This document shows positions 14,316 through 22,059 of a stretch of 64,000 nt of DNA, piece after piece (positions within the stretch are counted from its first letter, which is position 1; every line of letters begins with the position of its first letter). The stretch comes from a virus. Made by a program: the position numbers and the translations under genes. Under the pieces are notes generated by a model that ran no database searches, was not told where the DNA came from, and saw nothing but the letters and a program-made list of their open reading frames with translations. The stretch covers positions 1 through 64,000 of the IMG/VR virus record IMGVR_UViG_3300048999_000056. One strand, 5' to 3'.

Positions 14316-14589
14316 TGTCCTGCCGAACCTGTTTCGTGTTGCCGACCATCCGGGGTATCATTCAACCGGTATCCCCTGGAAAATGATCGCGCCGCACGAA
14401 CAGCAGGCGCAGCGCAATCACAGACAGTCACTGCGGCGGTTGCATGAGCGTGGCGGGCTGTCATGGTGCGAGGCTCTGGCTGTGTTGCAGGACAGGCAAT
14501 GGAGAGCAGAGCCGAACGCCAAGGCGATCGTGCTGGCCATGGTTGCCGAGTGGGATCAGGAACAGATGAATGCCAGTTGCGGGCGATAA
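14308..14589 (+). CDS. Hypothetical protein
   Basis: This 93-residue protein is read from the ATG at 14308, inside the end of the previous gene. It has a short N-terminal loop region (LFRVADHPGYHSTGIPWKM) and a helical remainder (HEQQAQRNHRQSLRRLHER, WCEALAVLQDRQW, AKAIVLAMVAEWDQEQM). The stop lies 20 bases inside the pyrF reading frame. No motif is recognised; function unknown. Confidence 0.5.
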   Translation: MADVLPNLFRVADHPGYHSTGIPWKMIAPHEQQAQRNHRQSLRRLHERGGLSWCEALAVLQDRQWRAEPNAKAIVLAMVAEWDQEQMNASCGR

Positions 14590-15283
14590 GTGCGGCTTGA
14601 TTGTCGCTCTGGACACAGACGACTTCATCCGCGCCGGATGGTTGGCGAAAACCACGGCGCTGTATGCTGGCATGCTCAAGGTCGGGTTGGAGTTCTGGTT
14701 GGCACATGCCAAACCCGGCTGGGATATGCTGAAGCTGTGCGGTGGCCGACCGCTCATGCTCGATTTGAAGTTCCACGATATTCCCAACACGATGGCAAGT
14801 GCGGTTCGGGCGGTGATGCCACTGCAGCCTGCCTTCATCACGGTGCACGCATCGGCCGGTAGTGATGCGATCAAGGCTGCCTGCAATGTGGTGGGCGGTG
14901 CGACAGAAGTGCTGGCGGTCACAGTATTGACCAGCTTGACCAACGCCGGATTACGATCGATCGGCGTTGAGGATGGCGCATCGGTCCAAGTACGCCGGCT
15001 TGCCGAGCTGGCATACAAGGCTGGCGCGCGCGGCTTCGTATGCAGCCCGCACGAGGTCGCGGACCTGCGCGGGCACTTCGGCGCCAGCGTCAATCTCGTG
15101 GTGCCGGGGATACGGCCGGGCACTGCCATGGCGCACGATCAAGCCCGGCCTTCGACACCGCGAAACGCTGCAGCAGCTGGAGCGGATTGGATCGTGGTCG
15201 GACGGCCGATCACGGAAGCGGCCGATCCTGCAAGTGCGGCAGCCGCAATTGTCGAGGAGATTGCCAATGCTCAAAACAGTTGA
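14570..15283 (+). CDS. pyrF: Orotidine-5'-phosphate decarboxylase
   Basis: This 237-residue TIM-barrel enzyme catalyses the last step of de novo UMP synthesis, OMP to UMP. The diagnostic DLKFHDIPNT stretch gives the catalytic Asp65-Lys67-Asp70 set. The N-terminal VALD strand, a serine-containing VHASAG loop and the phosphate-binding GADWIVVGRPIT near Arg212 all fit. Length is normal for the bacterial family and no key residue is missing, so it is probably active. In a phage it would be an auxiliary metabolic gene that raises pyrimidine supply for DNA replication. It lies between small unknown genes and no other pyrimidine gene is near, so acquisition from a host is likely. Confidence 0.92.
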   Translation: MPVAGDKCGLIVALDTDDFIRAGWLAKTTALYAGMLKVGLEFWLAHAKPGWDMLKLCGGRPLMLDLKFHDIPNTMASAVRAVMPLQPAFITVHASAGSDAIKAACNVVGGATEVLAVTVLTSLTNAGLRSIGVEDGASVQVRRLAELAYKAGARGFVCSPHEVADLRGHFGASVNLVVPGIRPGTAMAHDQARPSTPRNAAAAGADWIVVGRPITEAADPASAAAAIVEEIANAQNS

Positions 15284-15479
15284 ACTGCTGGAGGCCAGCC
15301 CGAACGGTCACACGACGGAAGGCTCGGTGACGATCTTCGTCAGCACGATCAGCCGGATCAAGCCGTGTGCATGGAGTGAAGATTACACTACGATCTACTT
15401 CACGCACGAAAACTCCATGATGACTGTCAGAGGCGATTATCGCCGTGTCCGCGATCTGATCAATGCAGCGGCACAGTGA
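15267..15479 (+). CDS. Hypothetical protein
   Basis: This 70-residue protein begins inside the end of pyrF (17-base overlap) with a ribosome binding site in the pyrF coding sequence (GAGGAG). The composition suggests a small beta barrel: MLKTVELLEASPNG, GSVTIFVSTISRIKP, TIYFTHENSMMTVRGDYRRV, then a short helix. The pattern of five to six strands is typical of compact phage beta proteins. No function is recognised. Confidence 0.55.
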   Translation: MLKTVELLEASPNGHTTEGSVTIFVSTISRIKPCAWSEDYTTIYFTHENSMMTVRGDYRRVRDLINAAAQ

Positions 15480-15708
15480 GCCGATCGACATTTTATCCAT
15501 TGCCTTTGCGCGCTACTATGAAGCGCAAAGGCAATGGGCTTGGGTGCAAATGATGCCCGGCGCGGTCATTGCGGCATGGCCGGCGGCCGATGGTGGTACG
15601 GCGCTGCTACTGCGCGCGATAATCGGTGTGCGAGAGGCCACGGAAGATATGGAGGCGGCTCGCGCGTTGTTCGAAGAATGGTGGACGGTGTTGCATGAAG
15701 CGACGTGA
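15463..15708 (+). CDS. Hypothetical protein containing a long inverted repeat in its 5' part
   Basis: The frame encodes 81 residues if started at 15463, overlapping the previous gene by 17 bases. Starting at the ATG at 15550 it would be 52 residues and the 15-bp inverted repeat at 15497-15537 would lie upstream. The predicted protein is helical (DILSIAFARYYEAQRQWAW, ATEDMEAARALFEEWWTVL). The hairpin would sit in the early coding region and could hinder translation, which makes the start uncertain. Function unknown. Confidence 0.45.
   Translation: MQRHSEPIDILSIAFARYYEAQRQWAWVQMMPGAVIAAWPAADGGTALLLRAIIGVREATEDMEAARALFEEWWTVLHEAT
15497..15537. promoter_or_regulatory. Perfect 15-bp inverted repeat
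   Basis: CCATTGCCTTTGCGC (15497-15511) is followed after an 11-base spacer by its exact reverse complement GCGCAAAGGCAATGG (15523-15537). This is the longest perfect inverted repeat I noticed. It lies 18 bases after the stop of the gene at 15267. With no U tract after it, a classic terminator is unlikely. An operator or an RNA hairpin controlling the following genes is possible. Confidence 0.65.
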
Positions 15709-17617
15709 TCTCCTGTTGCGCTCCGCTGCTCTGTCGCTGGTGCCGTTGTATTGCCGCTACACGGAAGCGCAACCGACCAGCCCTGCATTCGCGCCGGTGC
15801 TGACCGCGTCCTATGACAACAACCGCACGAGTTGGAATGCACGTGAGAATGTCCTCAACCAAGACAACGTCCGGCAGCGCGGCATTCGACGCTATTACTC
15901 CTTTCAGATGGAGGGTGATGCTCGCGGCAGCGAAGCGCAAACGCTCATTGTTCCGAACGTCACAACCCGTGATGGTCTGCGCCACGACATCGCAATACAA
16001 GCGTCTATGTCAGACGGCCTCTGGGCATTCGACGCAGGGACCGGCGAAGTTCTCTGGACCTTCAAGCTGGGGCGGCCGATCAAAGGTTCCAAAGCGTTTG
16101 ACATGTACCAGACCAACGACAACTTCGGCATCCTGAGCACGCCGGTTGTCGATCCTGATACTAAGATCATTTATCTCGTTGTGTGGACCAGCCCCGATCG
16201 TACATTGCAGAATGCGCGTTACATGGCGCGGGCGATCAAGGCGTCGGATGGCAGCGATGCGGCGCCGCCGCTCGACCTGTCCGGTGCGACCTTCAATCCA
16301 GGGCACGGTCTGCCGTCGATGAAACTCGGCACGGTGTTCCGCAAGCAGCGTGCCGGCTTGGCGTTGATAAAAACAGGCGGTCAGAAATCGATCATTGCCA
16401 TGTTCGCGGCGGGCGCTGAGTCGTCCTCCGACAATCATGGCTGGGTGCTGGCGTTGCTGACAGCGCCGTTCCGCGTTGCAGCGGTGTGGAACAACAGCCC
16501 GCATTATCAGGGCGGCGGGATATGGATGGCCGGACAGGCGCCGGCAACGGACGATGACGGCAATATCTACTTCGTCGCTGGCAATGGCGCATTCGACGGG
16601 GTGACAGAGTTCGGCGAGTGCTGCACGAAATTGCACTACACGCCGCCCGCGTCGTCAACCACCATGGGCTCGCTGCAGGCTGTGCAGTGGTTCGCGCGGT
16701 TCACCGATCCCGGCCGCGCCGGGCTTGATCCCGCTTCGGTGGCAACGACATTGAACGCGCCGCGCCCGTCGAATGAAATGCTGCGCATGCCGGAGGGCGA
16801 CGCGCCGGTCAATGCCCTGCCAGACGCGCCTAAGCAGGCGCTGGCGCCCCCTGCGGCCGGCACTGGCGGTGGCTGGACCGATCAGGACGAAGGCTCTGCC
16901 GGCGTGCTCAGGATCGAGCAATTCCACTTGCTGCTCTATGCCGGCAAGGATGGCATTCTGACGGTGCTCGACGAGCGCAATCTCGGCAACACGAAGCTAT
17001 CGGATTTCGCAACACCTGATGGTATCAGGAGGAACTATGCGAAAGCCAAGTCAATCATCTGGTGGACGTTCTTCCCCGGCTTCGACATCTCGCCGACGCC
17101 AACCGACCTTACACAGCTCAACATCGACTTCGCACAAAGAACGCACCACGCCCACTCAACCCCAGTCTTCTACGTCAGTCAGCTTCATGGGCCAATGGTT
17201 TTCTGCTGCGGTGAGAACGGTCCGGTCCGTGCGTGGCAAATTAATGCGCAAGGGCAGTTGACATTCCTGGCCTACTCCGACGAGATCGCATCGCCGAACG
17301 CTGCGCTACCCTCCGGCGGCATGCCGGGCGGTTTCATGTCGATCTCGGATGGGCAGGCACAGAACTCTGCGTTGCTGGTCTGTTGCTTTCCGTATGGCAA
17401 TGCGAACAAGGAAGTCACGGGCGGTTTCTTCGTTGTCTATGATCCCGAGCATTTCGACACGCGTCCTGACGGATCGAAGCGGTTGCGCCCGCTGTGGCGC
17501 TCGCAGGATTGGAACATTCAATACCTGCATTCAAAGTTCAACCGCCCAGTGCAGTCGGGCGGCTTGATCTTCATTCCGACTGGGAATGACAGGACCGACG
17601 TGTATGGGCTGGCTTAA
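15695..17617 (+). CDS. Exported PQQ-type beta-propeller protein
   Basis: Read from the ATG at 15695, this is a 640-residue protein. It starts MKRRDLLLRSAALSLVPL, a Tat- or Sec-like export signal, cleaved around residue 25. The mature part repeats four-strand blades with PQQ/pyrrolo-quinoline propeller hallmarks (GLWAFDAGTGEVLWTFKLG around residue 110-127, ILTVLDERNLGNTKL, PVRAWQINAQGQLTFLAYS). Vicinal cysteines (GECCTKLH, VFCCGENG, LVCCFPYG) are notable. The family includes periplasmic dehydrogenases and scaffold proteins. No complete dehydrogenase active-site signature was identified, so an adhesion or scaffold role is equally possible. A large secreted propeller in a phage cargo block is unusual and suggests capture from a host. 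Confidence 0.75.
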   Translation: MKRRDLLLRSAALSLVPLYCRYTEAQPTSPAFAPVLTASYDNNRTSWNARENVLNQDNVRQRGIRRYYSFQMEGDARGSEAQTLIVPNVTTRDGLRHDIAIQASMSDGLWAFDAGTGEVLWTFKLGRPIKGSKAFDMYQTNDNFGILSTPVVDPDTKIIYLVVWTSPDRTLQNARYMARAIKASDGSDAAPPLDLSGATFNPGHGLPSMKLGTVFRKQRAGLALIKTGGQKSIIAMFAAGAESSSDNHGWVLALLTAPFRVAAVWNNSPHYQGGGIWMAGQAPATDDDGNIYFVAGNGAFDGVTEFGECCTKLHYTPPASSTTMGSLQAVQWFARFTDPGRAGLDPASVATTLNAPRPSNEMLRMPEGDAPVNALPDAPKQALAPPAAGTGGGWTDQDEGSAGVLRIEQFHLLLYAGKDGILTVLDERNLGNTKLSDFATPDGIRRNYAKAKSIIWWTFFPGFDISPTPTDLTQLNIDFAQRTHHAHSTPVFYVSQLHGPMVFCCGENGPVRAWQINAQGQLTFLAYSDEIASPNAALPSGGMPGGFMSISDGQAQNSALLVCCFPYGNANKEVTGGFFVVYDPEHFDTRPDGSKRLRPLWRSQDWNIQYLHSKFNRPVQSGGLIFIPTGNDRTDVYGLA

Positions 17618-17626
17618 CCACAACGA

Positions 17627-17764
17627 ATGACGAAGAGTAAAGGTCAACCGTCGCGGCATACGCGCCCGAAGCCGCGCGAGCCGCGATCGAAACCGCAGCG
17701 TGACGAGCATCCACGTGCCGGTCTGCAACGCTTGTTGGAGCGGACGAAGCCGCCGAAGAAATGA
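17627..17764 (+). CDS. Small basic proline/arginine-rich protein
   Basis: This 45-residue reading frame is rich in Lys, Arg and Pro (RHTRPKPREPRSKPQRDE). It lies between the propeller gene and the polyprotein gene and is joined to the latter by an ATGA overlap. It is strongly positively charged and probably disordered, and might bind nucleic acid. The only evidence for translation is the overlap and the tight packing. Confidence 0.4.
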   Translation: MTKSKGQPSRHTRPKPREPRSKPQRDEHPRAGLQRLLERTKPPKK

Positions 17765-20700
17765 GCACCACGATCGATATCTTCTACCGCGACGCGCCCC
17801 CAGCCTTCAAAGAGGCTGAGCATCCACGCGCCAAGAGTGGCGAGTTCGCGAAGAAGGGTGAAGGCAGCGCAAGCGCCAAACCGCAAAAGGTTGCCAAGTC
17901 GGGCCTGCACGAGTTCACCAAGCAGACGCCACCTGAAGGCGATTTGCACGGCGTTGCCTTCAAGTCATGGACGCCGCCGAAAGACAATGACGGTTGGGAA
18001 AAGCTGGCTGACGAGTCGAAGTTCGACGAGCCTGCACTGCCCTCGTTGCCGAAAGGCAAACGCCAAGGGGCAGCCGTCATCGTGAAGGAGCCGGACGGTC
18101 GCGTGTGGATCGTCAAGCCGACAGAGAACTTCGGCGAGTTCAACACGACGTTTCCGGGTGGCGGTGTCGAAAAGGGCATGTCGCCGAAAGGCACTGCGCT
18201 GAAGGAAGCGTATGAGGAAAGCGGGCTCAAGCTGCAGCTGACGGGTGTCGCGGGTGACGTGGAACGTTCGACGCGCAACATACGCTACTATAATGCCAAG
18301 CGGACTGGTGGCACGCCAGCGGATCACGGCTGGGAATCGGAAGCTGTGTTGCTGGCGCACCCCTCCGACCTGCCCGACCAGTTCCACAACCACACGGATC
18401 AACAGATTGCTCATGCGTTCCTGGGTGCCCCGAAACCCAAGGAACAGGCGAGCGAAGGCAAGGCGTCCGGCACCGATCCATCTGAGTTGAAGGAACTGGT
18501 CAAGTCACCAGCGAAGCTGGACGCGCTGTCGGAGAGTTCGCACAAACTCGGCAAGAGCCTCGACGATCTGTCGGACGTGAGCAGTGCGGCGAAAGGTGTC
18601 ATCAACCAGTGGACCAGCCCCGATGGTTACAAGCGTATCAACAACCATCTGAGCGGCGCCTCGACTAATCCCAAGGCGGCGAAAGAGGCTGAGACGCTGC
18701 AGGCCGCTGTCATGGCGCACAAGCTGCCGCATGACGTGCATGCCTATCGCGGCATTCATGGGCCGCAGAGCGAAGCCATACGCTCGCGCAAGGAGGGTGA
18801 TACATTCGAGTATCCCGGCTTCCTGTCAACGACGATCGATCCGAAACGCGCCACGCACTTTGCCAGGGGCGGCAAGGGTGATCTGATCCACATGCAGCTG
18901 CCGAAGGGCGCCCCCGCGCTCTATGTCTCGCATCCGAATGTCAACAGCTGGGAAAGCGAGCGCGAGCTGCTACTACCGCATGGCAGCAAGTTCCGCTACA
19001 TCGGCAACGAGGATGTCGAAATACCGGAATACAACTACAGCGGTCAACAGACAGGCGGGCTGACGAAGGTCAAGCTGCACCATATCGAGCCGATCCTCGA
19101 CCAGTCGGCTACCGCACCTGACAAGCCATCCGCCGTTGCGCCGAAGGCATCAAAGCCTGAGCTACCGGAACCGAGCCCGCAATCGAAGCCGCAGCAGGCG
19201 ATGCACAAGATCGCAACCAGCTCACTGTCACCGAAGGACAAGCGCGCGAAGCTGCAGGACTTCGAAACCTATTCGGGCGGTTTCGCGGAAAAGTACAAGG
19301 CTGGCTTGTTGAAGGCGCTGGCGAACGATCGGCTGACGATTGACATCAACTTCCTCGACGACTTCGACCCGGCCGATCATCCGCAGGCGCCAGCGGGATC
19401 GAGCAAGGGCGGCCAGTTCATCGCCAAGGGCGAGGCGGCGGCATTGACCGAGGGTTTCGAGGCGCCGGACATCACGTCGAAGTCTGCCGCCAAATACTTC
19501 ACCAAGCCTGTCGCCGAATTGAAGAAAGCCGCCAAGAGCGGCGCCTCGCCGGAAGAGATCGCGGAAAAGATCAAGGCGATTGCCGGCGGTCACGCGCACT
19601 CGACCGTCGCGACGTATGCCAACAAGATCATACAGGCGCTTGAGCAGCACGTCGGGCACACGCCGGGCATACTCGGCAAGGCGACGGCGAAAGGCGGCCA
19701 GGCAGCCAAGCCAGAGGCTCCGGCAGCCCCTTCCCCGCCCAAGGCAGCAGAGCCCGAGGCGAAGCCGGCCAAGGCTGGCAACATTGTCACGAAGGAAGAC
19801 GCCGAAAAGTATGCGCCGGACGTGATCGCGCACCCCGAAGATTACACGACGGAATACGCCAGCAAAGTCTACGAAGCACTGCCGATCACCAGTCCGCACG
19901 TTGCAGCGATGTACGGCGTTATTTCAGCGAAGACGGCGGGCGCGAAGAAGCCAGAGGAAAAGCTGCCCTCGCCCAAGGATGAATCGCAGAAGAAGATTTA
20001 CAACACGGTTGCGCATCCGAATGCCAGTGCCGAGGCGAAGGCGGACGCCATCGTCAAGTTTGCGCTGCAAGGCCCGCAGGCAGTCAAGTCCTACGCCAAC
20101 CTTGCGTTGAAGGCGCTTGGTCAGCCCAAGATGTTTGAGCATCCGGGCGGTGAAGAGAAGAAGCCCGAGCCGGAGAAAGCGCCCGAGCCCGAGCTGCCCA
20201 AGCCCAACGAGCAATCGGAGATACAGAAGAACCTGTATTCGATCGCATCGTCGTCGAAGCCGAAAGACGAAAAGGTAGCCGCACTGCAAGCGCAGCCTGT
20301 GCCGACTGGCGGCTACTCGATCAAGTACAAGACTGAGCTGTTGAAAGCGCTGGGCGCCGGTCCAAGCCCAACACCGTCGAAGCCGGCATCAACTGTCATC
20401 GCTCCGAGCAATCCTCCGCCGAGCTGGAAAGCCGGCATGGCGGTGCTCGAAAATGCGACGCGCAACGAGTCCAGCTCCTGGGACCAGGAGAAAGCGCGTA
20501 CGGTCATGCCGACTGCCAAGCAGGGTTATTGGAACAAGCATCCTGAGCAACGAGCCGCGTGCAAAACCTACATCGGCAGTTCGGGCGGCATCAACGGTGC
20601 ATTGCGGCATCCGCAGAGCGCGTCGCAGCACTACATCGACGCAATTCATGCCATTGACGCAGCCTTCTTGGAAGATGCGGCGCTGACAACTCAGGACATG

Positions 20701-21042
20701 GTTGTGCATCGTGGTCTGCCGTTGGTGACTGCCAACGGCAAGCAGACCATTCCTCTTGAAGATATCAAGGAACGCTTGGCGAAGGGACTGCCGTCATCCT
20801 TCCAGTGGGACGGCTTTGTATCAACGTCGTTTGCCAGCGCTGCGGCGTTTTCGGGGAATGACGTGCAGGTTGAAATCGGCGTCAAGAAAGGCAGCCCCGC
20901 TCTGGCCTGGGGCGGCTCGATCGGCCTTGGTAAAGAGAACGAAGTGCTGCTTGAGCATGGTCGGTCCTTTCAGGTGCTGTCGCTTGAAGAAATACCAAGC
21001 CCCGGCAAGACACGTTATCGCGTGAAGGTGGTGATGAAATGA
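17761..21042 (+). CDS. Nudix plus double ADP-ribosyltransferase head-associated polyprotein
   Basis: This 1093-residue modular protein comprises: an N-terminal HPR-x-SGEFAKKG motif (21-33); a Nudix hydrolase domain (about 100-222) whose Nudix box at 134-156 keeps Lys148-Glu149 and Glu152-Glu153 but has Met140 in place of the first Glu; an ADP-ribosyltransferase domain (about 275-445) of the R-S-ExE type, with AYRG (Arg330), FLSTT (355-358) and ESEREL (Glu399/Glu402); a helical linker with near-repeated KAGLLKAL-type units (about 480-520, 745-787, 820-865) and a second HPQAPAGSSKGGQF motif (540-553); and a second ADP-ribosyltransferase domain (about 895-1093) with VHRG, FVSTSF and KENEVLL (Glu1059/Glu1061). 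It lies beside the MuF-like gene, where phage toxins and head-delivered enzymes are typical. Targets are unknown. Confidence 0.85.
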   Translation: MSTTIDIFYRDAPPAFKEAEHPRAKSGEFAKKGEGSASAKPQKVAKSGLHEFTKQTPPEGDLHGVAFKSWTPPKDNDGWEKLADESKFDEPALPSLPKGKRQGAAVIVKEPDGRVWIVKPTENFGEFNTTFPGGGVEKGMSPKGTALKEAYEESGLKLQLTGVAGDVERSTRNIRYYNAKRTGGTPADHGWESEAVLLAHPSDLPDQFHNHTDQQIAHAFLGAPKPKEQASEGKASGTDPSELKELVKSPAKLDALSESSHKLGKSLDDLSDVSSAAKGVINQWTSPDGYKRINNHLSGASTNPKAAKEAETLQAAVMAHKLPHDVHAYRGIHGPQSEAIRSRKEGDTFEYPGFLSTTIDPKRATHFARGGKGDLIHMQLPKGAPALYVSHPNVNSWESERELLLPHGSKFRYIGNEDVEIPEYNYSGQQTGGLTKVKLHHIEPILDQSATAPDKPSAVAPKASKPELPEPSPQSKPQQAMHKIATSSLSPKDKRAKLQDFETYSGGFAEKYKAGLLKALANDRLTIDINFLDDFDPADHPQAPAGSSKGGQFIAKGEAAALTEGFEAPDITSKSAAKYFTKPVAELKKAAKSGASPEEIAEKIKAIAGGHAHSTVATYANKIIQALEQHVGHTPGILGKATAKGGQAAKPEAPAAPSPPKAAEPEAKPAKAGNIVTKEDAEKYAPDVIAHPEDYTTEYASKVYEALPITSPHVAAMYGVISAKTAGAKKPEEKLPSPKDESQKKIYNTVAHPNASAEAKADAIVKFALQGPQAVKSYANLALKALGQPKMFEHPGGEEKKPEPEKAPEPELPKPNEQSEIQKNLYSIASSSKPKDEKVAALQAQPVPTGGYSIKYKTELLKALGAGPSPTPSKPASTVIAPSNPPPSWKAGMAVLENATRNESSSWDQEKARTVMPTAKQGYWNKHPEQRAACKTYIGSSGGINGALRHPQSASQHYIDAIHAIDAAFLEDAALTTQDMVVHRGLPLVTANGKQTIPLEDIKERLAKGLPSSFQWDGFVSTSFASAAAFSGNDVQVEIGVKKGSPALAWGGSIGLGKENEVLLEHGRSFQVLSLEEIPSPGKTRYRVKVVMK

Positions 21043-21233
21043 ACGATGACGAAGACGACAAGAAGCAGGACGAGATACCGGACCGCTTCTTAGAAGCACC
21101 GAAAGTCTACTTCGGCGAAGAGCTGGTCTACGATCCGCATGAGGATGAAAAGGAGGACAAGAAAACCTCCGATGCCCATCCTGGCAAAGACGCATTGAAG
21201 CAAATCAGGCAGAGATGGTCGAAGAGGCGGTGA
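21039..21233 (+). CDS. Hypothetical highly charged protein
   Basis: This 64-residue protein begins in an ATGA overlap with the polyprotein stop. It is strongly charged, with acidic clusters (MNDDEDDKKQDE, HEDEKEDKK) and a basic end (IRQRWSKRR). It is likely disordered, and its DAHPGKDALKQIRQRW segment recalls linkers of head-morphogenesis proteins. It ends one base before the MuF-like gene. Function unknown; an interaction with either neighbour is possible. Confidence 0.5.
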   Translation: MNDDEDDKKQDEIPDRFLEAPKVYFGEELVYDPHEDEKEDKKTSDAHPGKDALKQIRQRWSKRR

Positions 21234-21234
21234 C

Positions 21235-22059
21235 ATGCTTGATCGCGTTGGCACGTTCGACGCTTATCAGGAAACCCAGCAAGAGCGGGCAGCCTTCGCC
21301 AAGATACGCAACTCGGAGCGATATTATGGAGCCCAGCTCAGAAAGATTGCCAACGCCATCGAAACTCTCGTCAACGGTATGCAGCCCGATAATGCCGCCG
21401 ATCTGGACACTCTGCAACGTATTCTGGAACGGTATTCCGATCTGCTTCGCCCTTGGGCTCGCTCAGTGGCACGCCGCATGCTGGCAGATGTCGAGCGCCG
21501 CGATCGAACGGCTTGGATCAAATACTCTCGCTTCATGGGAGTGACGCTGCGGCACGAACTGTTGAACACACCGATCGGTGAGGACCTCAACTTGCTGATG
21601 GATCAGCAGGTCAACCTTATCACGTCACTGCCGCTTGAAGCCGCAAGGCGCGTGCACGACATCGCAATCGGCAACCTATACGGTGGCGAACGTGCGAGCG
21701 AGATCGTCAAGCAGATAATGCTGACAGGGCAAGTGACGAAGGCACGTGCCAACCTGATCGCGCGCACGGAAACGTCGCGTGCATCAACAATGCTGACGAT
21801 GGCACGTGCGAAGCAGATCGGCTCGACCGGCTACATCTGGCGGTCATCGCGTGACTACAAGGTGCGCCCCGAGCTGGGCATTCGCAACTTCGCCAAACTC
21901 AACACGCTGCCGATGGGCAGCCATCGCAAACTTGACGGCACCTTCCACGCATGGACCGATCCGCCGATTGCTGATCCGTCCGGTGTGCGCGCGCATCCTG
22001 GCGCGATCTACAATTGCCGCTGCTATGCGGAGCCTGTTTTACCGGACCAATACATATGA
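21235..22059 (+). CDS. Minor head / head morphogenesis protein (SPP1 gp7 / Mu F family)
   Basis: This 274-residue protein has the expected helical N-terminal part and the diagnostic C-terminal half. LIARTETSRASTMLTMARAKQIG is the conserved helix; LDGTFHAWTDPP and then AHPGAIYNCRCYAEPVLP form the Cys/His-containing end typical of the family. These proteins bind the portal, are present in a few copies in the head and are partly ejected with DNA. The gene follows the ADP-ribosyltransferase polyprotein closely, as in phages where toxin domains are fused to MuF proteins. Here they are kept as separate polypeptides. Confidence 0.9.
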   Translation: MLDRVGTFDAYQETQQERAAFAKIRNSERYYGAQLRKIANAIETLVNGMQPDNAADLDTLQRILERYSDLLRPWARSVARRMLADVERRDRTAWIKYSRFMGVTLRHELLNTPIGEDLNLLMDQQVNLITSLPLEAARRVHDIAIGNLYGGERASEIVKQIMLTGQVTKARANLIARTETSRASTMLTMARAKQIGSTGYIWRSSRDYKVRPELGIRNFAKLNTLPMGSHRKLDGTFHAWTDPPIADPSGVRAHPGAIYNCRCYAEPVLPDQYI

